Of a stretch of DNA of 64,000 nucleotides, positions 57,271 through 64,000 are shown piece by piece. The stretch covers positions 1,054,001-1,118,000 of the forward strand of contig CM065891.1 in assembly GCA_033439255.1 (NCBI GenBank), read 5' to 3'. Under the pieces are notes generated by a model that was given only the letters and a program-made list of their open reading frames with translations, ran no database searches and was not told where the DNA came from. Position numbers and translations under genes: made by a program. This DNA comes from Hericium rajendrae (taxonomy: Eukaryota; Basidiomycota; Agaricomycetes; Russulales; Hericiaceae). Position 1 is the first letter of the stretch. The number at the start of each line of letters is the position of its first letter.

Positions 57271-58484
57271 TTACTGCCCAGAATCAGGGTATCGCCAGAC
57301 CTTGACAGTACTGTCTGCACTCGCAGTTATCATTTCACCAGCCTCCGTTGGATGGTGCTCCGTCCAAGTGATGACTTTGTGATGTACCTTCGGCGGTGGA
57401 TTCGGCTGCAGAGGACTCGCCTGCGAGAATGAGATGTACAGTTAGTCACTTTTCCAGAGATGAGAGAAATGCACTAACATCAAGAAGATCCCATGCCCAT
57501 ACCGCTCCCTTTTCGTCTCCTGCTACTACGGATGCTTCGCCATGCCCAAAACACGCACGACATCGATATGACGTATGCGTGTGTCCCGTAAAGTCGTTAA
57601 GCATCTTCCCGAAGCCATATCCATGAGACGGATGTGTCCGTCGAGAGTCATGACGAGATATGTCGACTCATCCTGTGTAGGTACGACCGACGTGACGGGA
57701 TCTATTCAAGGCCACCGTCAGAAGGAGTGTAGAAGAGATCAACTGTTATACGAACGGCCAATATAGTCGGCGCGTAACTCGCCCTTGCGCAAGTCGTACG
57801 TCCGGACGTGACCGTCAACGGAGCCTGACATGATGATGGTTGTACCGACATAAAGTGCTTGTACAGAGTCACGGGCTTCTTCCAAAGACTGGATAGCTTG
57901 GCGATTTTGTGATCTGTAGAAGGTGATCAGCCTTCAACTGCCCTCGTATCTAAGAAAAACACATACCGAAGATCCCACAACTTGACTGTGGAATCGTATG
58001 AACCTGTATGTATAAAGGTCTGAGGAGCAGGAAAGTAACGCTTGATGCATCGACTAACCACTTGCGACTACCGTGGATTCTGCATTGAACTCGACTGCAT
58101 TGATTTTCGTCAGATGAGCCGAAATTCTGCGGATTGTGTTTCCGGTCGTGACATCCCATATGAATATAGAACGGTCGCCTCCCGACGATGCAAACTTGGC
58201 ATTATCATGAGCTCTGCAAGTCACAGTCAGAATTCAAAGCTAGTACTTTCCCAAAATCGAACGCACACCGTGATTGACAACACTTCGTACCCATGCGCGT
58301 TGTATGACTTTATCTCGTTACCCGCGCTCGGATTCCACAAGCGGATGGTGCGGTCTTGTCCGCCAGTCAGCACGTATTTGGCGCCAGCTTTTGAGTATCT
58401 GGCGACATGAACGGGGCCCTTGTGATTTGAAAGTGTCTGATGCAACCCACGAGCGAGCGGTTGAGGGCCTCGAGAGGGGGCCAT
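57271..58484 (-). CDS. WD40 protein, WDR83/MORG1 homolog
   Basis: Seven-blade WD40 scaffold; in animals WDR83 (MORG1) binds ERK-pathway proteins and the spliceosome. ATG at 58484 (MAPSRGPQPLARGLHQTL). Repeats visible: HKGPVHVARYSKAGAKYVLT/GGQDRTIRLW, ASSGGDRSIFIWDV, VASGSYDSTVKLWDLR, MSGSVDGHVRTYDLRKGE, YLVMTLDGHIRLMD, VVAGDEKGAVWAWDL, ITASADSTVKVWRY. Ends PDSGQ-TAA at 57271-57273. Five or six short introns, all phase-consistent. About 315 residues, normal for the family. Divergent from the F-box gene. Confidence 0.85.
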
Positions 58485-58693
58485 GGTTGACGACGTTGAC
58501 GCCAAGTCGACGCACAGAAACGAGCAAGCAAGCAAGCGCCGGGCCGCCGGAGCAGCGGAACGGAGTTTGCCGTGTACTGATTACTGTGCGCCGAGTCCCT
58601 TTCGAGTCCCCCACATCCGCTGACTGACCACCACCAACGAGTTCATACTGCACGCTCTTATCAACGGTGCAGTTGACAGCATCGCCAGATAAA
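58485..58693. promoter_or_regulatory. Bidirectional promoter, WDR83 / F-box gene
   Basis: 209 bp separate the two start codons of divergent genes. I see no strong TATA box on either side. Confidence 0.5.
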
Positions 58694-60511
58694 ATGTCGA
58701 AGCGATCCCTATCACCTGCCCCTTTACCGCCCGCCAAGAGGGTCCATGTTTCGTCTGATATCCATTTCATTTCTACCCCAACTGCGACATTCGACACCTT
58801 GCTCTACGACGAGCTGATTTTGCAGATTTTTCCTATCTGCCATGGAAGGATCTCTGCGCAGTCTCGGCGACGAATCGGAACTGGTCGCGTTTATCTGCCG
58901 ACAACCAGGTACTTATCCCCTCAGAGACATTATTCGGACAATATTGTTGAACATTCGAGACGCATAGCTATGGAAGAGCTTGTATTTGACAGAGTATGGG
59001 CGAACAAGGCTCAGGGTGGGAAGGGCTTTCCGGCCAGGGCTGATGGACGGGAGATCAAGCCCCTTCCTGGCAGAGCATTCACCGACGAGGTGAAGGACTG
59101 GAAGTGGATGTTCCGGATTAGCTCTAATTGGAGGACAGGTAAGATCAAGTAAGGTCGGTCGTATTCACAAGAGACGTTAACTTTTTTTTCAAGGCCGATG
59201 CCATATCTCAATCTTAGACAGTGATTCGTCTGCTCTAGCTCAGGATATTGATCATCCCAGACCATTGAGCACTGCGGAATCGAAGCTTGCCGGCAGGATC
59301 CATCTATTGCTCACTGGCGCCTTCATCATTGCTGCATCTTCTCGACCGTCATATTCTCCAGCAATACACTTCACCGCCCTATCCAATTGGCGAACGCATA
59401 CCATCCATGTACAAAGTTTTAAGAGACAATTGCCGGTGCAAATAACAGCCCTCGCAGTGGATCAATCTCCTTCCTCGACGAGCCATGTCCGTATTGCTGT
59501 CTGTCTATCAATGGTGAGCTCCAAGTGTATGAACAACACAGCGTGCACATGGAGCTCCCATCCCGCAAACATTCCTACATCCCTGCTGCAAGGACAAGCC
59601 GAACATCACCCATCGTTCAGGTAGCCTATAATCATCCTGTCCTCGCCACGCTCTCTGAGAGCTTCAATCTGTCAATATACGATCTATCGTCAGAAAGCAT
59701 GAAGCTGACGACCAATCTATCGTCCTTCACTTGCTTTCCACCTTCATCGCTCGTGATGTCAACGCCCGAGCCCATGACCTACAAGCTCGTACTCACATAC
59801 GCTAGCCCGGTGTACCCGGCTCACTGGAGCATTGGAGTGACGGAGGTCATTCTGAGCACCGCCCCGAGCGGGTCCTCGCTTCCCTCTGCATATGCATCAT
59901 CCTCCTCAAATCCACCAGCGCCCTCACAAGTCCGTCTCGTCTCAACGCGCAGCACACGAGCCTTTGATCTCCCCCCGGGCTGGCTAGACGCAGCGAAGCT
60001 CCGCAGCGTGCACGAGCAATGGGGACGCAAGGTTGCCGAAGTGGCCGGCACGCAGACCGACGGGAAGTGGGTCGTTCTCGCGCCTTCGGACAGACCGCCC
60101 GGATCCACGCCCTCGCAGCCCTCATCGTCGCCATCGCCGGCCCCGCTGTTCCCATTCTCGAGCATGCCGCTGCAGCTCTACCGCATCTCCTTCCCCTCGC
60201 TGACCGCCAGTTCGAGCACCGTGCCGAAGCTCAACTTTGTGCGCAATCTCCACGGACACACAGGGCCCGTCGCTGCGCTTGCGGTTGCAGACGGGCGCTG
60301 CGTCAGCCTCGGCGCGGACGAGAGCGTCTGGGTATGGGATCTGGAGGCCGGTACCGGTGCGGAGGTAGCTCCTTCGAGACAGATGGACGAGGACGCGCAA
60401 GTGCAGGAAGAGCGGCGCCAGTTATCTGCGAAGGGGACGGTCGTCTTTGACGAGCGGAGGATCATCAGCGCTGGCGCTGACGGTGTGGTGGTCCGGAACT
60501 TCGATGTGTAG
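58694..60511 (+). CDS. F-box / WD40-repeat protein
   Basis: Probable substrate receptor of an SCF ubiquitin ligase. ATG at 58694 (MSKRSLSPAPLPPAKRVHVS, with a basic nuclear-type patch). The F-box region reads LYDELILQIF then, one base later in frame, YLPWKDLCAVSATNRNWSRL; the shift lies in the T-run near 58828. Downstream: GRAFTDEVKDWKWMFRISSN, a run of beta-propeller-like blades (LAGRIHLLLTGAFIIAA; NGELQVYEQHSVHME; VAYNHPVLATLSESFNLSIY), ending GHTGPVAALAVADGRCVSLG, ESVWVWDLEAG and ISAGADGVVVRNFDV-TAG. Further frame steps occur near 59045 and 59513, again at short runs. The propeller is only partly recognisable by eye. Confidence 0.7.
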
Positions 60512-60966
60512 ATATGTTTCGTTGCATCTTCGTAGACTGTATTCAGAACCGGATCTTGTATAAACCAATTGTGTATTGTGAGTGCAGTCTGTAGTGGATG
60601 AGTTTCAAGAGATGATGAGTGATGTAAATCACTCGTCTGTAATGTGCAAGATGCGAGTCTTAGAGTATTAAAACATACATCAATCATTTTCAACGATTCT
60701 ATGGTAGGAAAGAGATTTTGACCGGGCTAATGGATTCTATTCAGAGAAACGCCAGAAAAGATAGTTTCGCATGAATATATTTCTGCCGAGACTACGATGT
60801 ACAATTCATGCTGCGACTTATTCAGTATCTTAACAGAAAATGGATCCTGGTGCGCGCAACGAAAGATGATGAGCGCTCAATGATTAGACAGTTCTCGCAG
60901 CCCTCCAACCCGACCCCAGCTGGTCGAACCCTCCATGAGTCGCTCCACCGATCACCCACCAGCTGC
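60512..60966. other. 3' flanks of the convergent F-box and deaminase genes
   Basis: AT-rich spacer where two genes converge. No gene seen. Confidence 0.5.
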
Positions 60967-62435
60967 TTACAGCTGCATCTCAGTCATACTCGGCGCTTCA
61001 TCAGTCAAGTCTTCGTTGACATCCTATCGATGGGCATGTTAGTGGTAGTATGATGTTAAATGGGATAGAATAGCACCTCCGTTGAATCCGACTCATCAAA
61101 GTCGTCCAATTTCTCGAGCTTGACGCGAAGAAAGGCATTCAGCATCTCTTGAAGCCGGGCCAACAGCTGCTTTTCAACAGCTTCCAGCTTTGCGCGATCC
61201 AGGCGCCGCGATAGTACCGATTAGGAGATGCCCAGTCTGTGTCGAGATCACGGTAGTCGTTTCCGCATCTCCACGCGGTATTGAATCCCTTATTGTAGAG
61301 GCGCATCCAGATGTTGCAGCCGATGCAGGGATTGACATTAGTTCCGATGATGTGGGGACCGACGACGGTCGAGGTCTGTAGATCAAGGATAAGTCTGACT
61401 TCGGGGTGTACGGCAACGGATGGGGAAAGCTTCTGGCTGTCCTTCAATTGGAATTTCTTTAGGAGGGTGGGCCAGAATCTCTCATATCCCTCGACGACCT
61501 TTGTTGAAGATGCAAACTGAGTCAATGCTGTATAGGGACCGTCTTTAAGATGGACCGGACCCATTATTGTGGGTGTGGGGATGATACGATAGCTCAAAGA
61601 AGCTGTGTCCATCAACTTCAGATAGTTGATGAGCAACGAGACTGACTTAGGCCATCGGTAGAAAGCTCGGAGAGCCATATTGAACTCGACAAATTCATTG
61701 TAATCTGGATGGAAGAGGGGAAGTTTGGGTGTACGAAGTGTCTTGTTGACGAGGTTGTATAGTGCCATCCAGTCTTCTCCGTTCATTATTACCGCACCGC
61801 TGAGCTTCGAAGCATACGTCCTCATTTGGTCAACGGTATCAAGAGCTCGGTTGCCGTCGGGTATCTGAAGTGCCTCCACAGCAACTTTGAGTCCAGAGGC
61901 TAGGCATGAGATGGAATCTTCAAGTTCCTGGACTTGCCGTCGGAAAAGGCTTTGACCAAAATTCTGCTGTATGATAGCGAGCAACGCTTGCTCGAAGTTA
62001 GAAGCACTGATTTCGCGGAGCGTTGTAACTACAGCAGTTGCCCTGCGCTCGTCTCGTTCGCCCGTTGGGCCCGTTTTGGCGATAACGAGCTCGTTTCTTG
62101 CGTACGCGTCGTTTGCTGCGTATGCGACGACTACACGATCGGTTGACTCGATCGCAAGGCAGGCCGAGATGAAGTTCAACGGCTCCTGCACGGCTACGTC
62201 TCCTTGAATGTCTTTCGGCTGAATGAGATTGATGACTTCATCGTGAGCGAGCGAGCCGCAGGGTTTGAGACACCAGAGAAGATGTATGAATTGGCTCAGG
62301 TTTTGCTGCAACGAAGCTATCCGCATCGCGTCAAGACAGATCACATGCGATAAAGCATTAGAAGACGAAACGCTCTCACCTGACATGGTTCGCAGGAGTT
62401 GTATTGAAGGTTGAGGATGATGCACTATGGTCATG
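60967..62435 (-). CDS. OTT_1508-type deaminase-fold protein
   Basis: Member of a zinc-dependent deaminase superfamily branch that is widespread in mushroom-forming fungi. ATG at 62435 (MTIVHHPQPSIQLLRTMSGE); a long helical N-terminal region follows (LSQFIHLLWCLKPCGSLAHD; LLAIIQQNFGQSLFRRQVQE). The deaminase-like core has HPEVRLILDL with the H-x-E pair, then GTNVNPCIGCNIWM with P-C-x-x-C, the zinc ligands and proton-shuttling Glu expected for the fold. The main exon is unbroken for about 400 codons. The 3' part of the model, including a last small exon ending EAPSMTEMQL-TAA at 60967, is less certain. The substrate is unknown; base deamination is inference from family. Confidence 0.7.
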
Positions 62436-64000
62436 GCGACGAATGATAGGTGACTAGTGGGCGATGCTAAAGAGTGTTGATGCACCCTTTATATATTGGA
62501 GCTCGAGAGCCTCATCCACCGCCTCAAATCATTGCGTAATCAATGGAATGTGCCCGACGAGCCGTTTATTGTGGCTCTGTAGTAGGTTCCCTGTGGCTCT
62601 GTAATAGGGTCCCTGTGGCTCTGTAGTAGGGTCCCTGTGGCCTCCTTGAAGTTGAGGTAGGTCCAAGCTTCTCGATGCCAGAGTCGTGGCGTGCGCACTG
62701 TATATAGGACCCCCGAATATCCCTATAAATGTTCCATCCTTATGCGGACGGAAACCAGTCTTATTGTTGGCCGAGGTATCATCATACTTAGTGCGGACGG
62801 AAAGCCGCAAATTCTGGCGGACGTCCCATCCAGATTGAGGTCAGATTGGGCCGGTCGGCAGCCATGTCCCATCGACATGCGGACATATCCGAGGTCGGAT
62901 GGGGCGCCTGGCTCGATGTTCGCTACAAACTCTTCCTGAGGTAATTCATCTTCTAACAGAACTTGTATGGACTACCTTAAGCGAGACAGCTTTTCTGTAG
63001 CCACTACAAAGTGGAATGTCATCGATTCATCGCCACCGCTGTTCTGTGATGTCCGTGGCGTGTTTTCTTCTCCGCGTATGCGGCGCTTATCGTTCCCACG
63101 CTTCTTACTCTCGTCCACAACGGCGCTGCAATCCTCAACTTGAACAATGCATGTTCTAGCCTCCAGGACTTTATGCGAAGGGTGAGGTCAGTCGCCTAAA
63201 TACATGGTTTACGAGCTTATCCTCCGCTCATGACGCGTGTCATGGCTTGACGTCAAGCATTGACAGTATTGGTGGTGCCTATCATATACCCTCGCGACAA
63301 CCCCCGCACGCCCAACTCCCGCTCTCATCCCTCGCTGCGCTGCACGAGCAACGCGCATGCCTAGCCTCTTCTCAAGCACTGCTGCATGTCTGAAGCCGCG
63401 CCAAGTCGCCCATGCCGGCAACCGCGCGCCAGCAACGGCAGCTTGCGGGCGCGCTACACCCTCCCTGTTTCGTCCGCCCGTTACGCGTGCATCACTGCCC
63501 ACGTAGAGGTAAGCCACGCGATGTGTTGAGCATGAACAGCGGCCGCTCACCTTCTGCTCCGCGCAGATTCACTGCGCATCGATGTGTACCCTCCCGTAGT
63601 GCAACACAACTTGAAGAGATGTACCTGTGCCTCCGGGACACGAAGGGCCAACGCCAACGCCACCCCAACATACGCGACGCTGCTCCACACCGGTTCTCCA
63701 TCTGACATTGACTTAGTTAGTCGCGACTCGTCTCGTTTGGCTCTTATATCCGACCCGTCGCAGGAAACCCACAACACGCACTGGACACCGCGCGCTCCTC
63801 GTCATCCAGTCTACCCGTGTCGATGGCCGGCACCACACAATGAGCGCAGGCGGCACTGAAGTCTGCCGTGCACCACATGCATCTCTTGGTTGATTGGAAT
63901 TGGGCATCGTGCTCTCATTCTCTGTGCGTCCTGTGCGCATGCGAGACGTTTTCCGCATGCTCAGTATGATAGCTCGCGCGCTCTGGTTCTTTGGCGCGCA
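62436..64000. other. Right-edge region, no gene recognised
   Basis: 1.6 kb holding the deaminase promoter, the 22-bp repeat and short repeats of GCGGACGGAAA (62743, 62793). From about 63200 it is GC-rich with several motif-free open frames; a gene cut by the window edge is possible but not supported. Confidence 0.4.
62571..62636. repeat. 22-bp tandem repeat, three copies
   Basis: Unit begins GTGGCTCTGTAGTAGG and repeats at 62571, 62593 and 62615 with one or two substitutions, plus a partial fourth start. Lies upstream of the deaminase gene. Confidence 0.9.

Noticed and set aside
63209-63958. Overlapping open frames at the right edge
   Set aside because: GC-driven, no motifs and no consistent splice sites; a truncated gene cannot be supported.

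Overview
The window is nuclear DNA of a filamentous fungus, most likely a basidiomycete (Agaricomycetes). Genes are split by many short GT-AG introns of about 50-60 nt. The gene content is fungal: a division 2 chitin synthase, a GH18 chitinase, Zn2Cys6 regulators, a Medusa-type regulator, a DASH Spc34-like protein and an OTT_1508-type deaminase. Nothing looks bacterial, and I see no retroviral, LTR or Polinton-like sequence.

Layout. 1-7.5 kb: a membrane-anchored GH18 chitinase (+) and the TPR protein SKI3 (-), tail to tail. 8-21.3 kb: three same-strand paralogous Zn2Cys6 transcription factors. They share a 13-nt microexon in the zinc finger and a closing LQQE-x-x-GL peptide. The gap between copies 2 and 3 holds a 341-bp MITE and an element containing a perfect 716-bp tandem duplication. 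22.4-28.3 kb: a CDKN3/KAP-like phosphatase (-) and a class IV-like chitin synthase (+) share one short divergent promoter. 28.3-33.7 kb: gene-poor and repeat-rich, with a 2.33-kb inverted-repeat element carrying tRNA-like sequences and an open 91-codon stretch, then a decayed minus-strand gene with a CPDC motif.

33.7-42 kb: Mediator subunit 27, a Medusa-type regulator, an intron-containing tRNA-Arg(UCG) and a cyclin-box protein, all on +. 42.3-49.6 kb: a DOCK-family Rho/Rac exchange factor (-) with in-frame minisatellites, and a small signal-peptide-like ORF just upstream. 50.5-60.5 kb: an Spc34-like kinetochore protein, an M28 aminopeptidase, an unidentified small gene, WDR83/MORG1 (-) and an F-box/WD40 protein (+); the last two are divergent. 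61-64 kb: an OTT_1508-type deaminase (-) and short repeats.

Most genes are unrelated housekeeping functions. Linked themes are cell-wall chitin turnover (chitinase, chitin synthase), polarity signalling (DOCK), RNA decay (SKI3) and regulation (TF cluster, Med27, Medusa). A cross-cutting observation is that several conserved host genes (chitinase, SKI3, TF3, Spc34-like, M28, F-box) have frame breaks at short homopolymers or GC repeats, nearly all apparent deletions. The chitin synthase, Med27, Medusa and DOCK genes show none. This looks more like residual base-calling error than decay, and exon boundaries near such sites are approximate.
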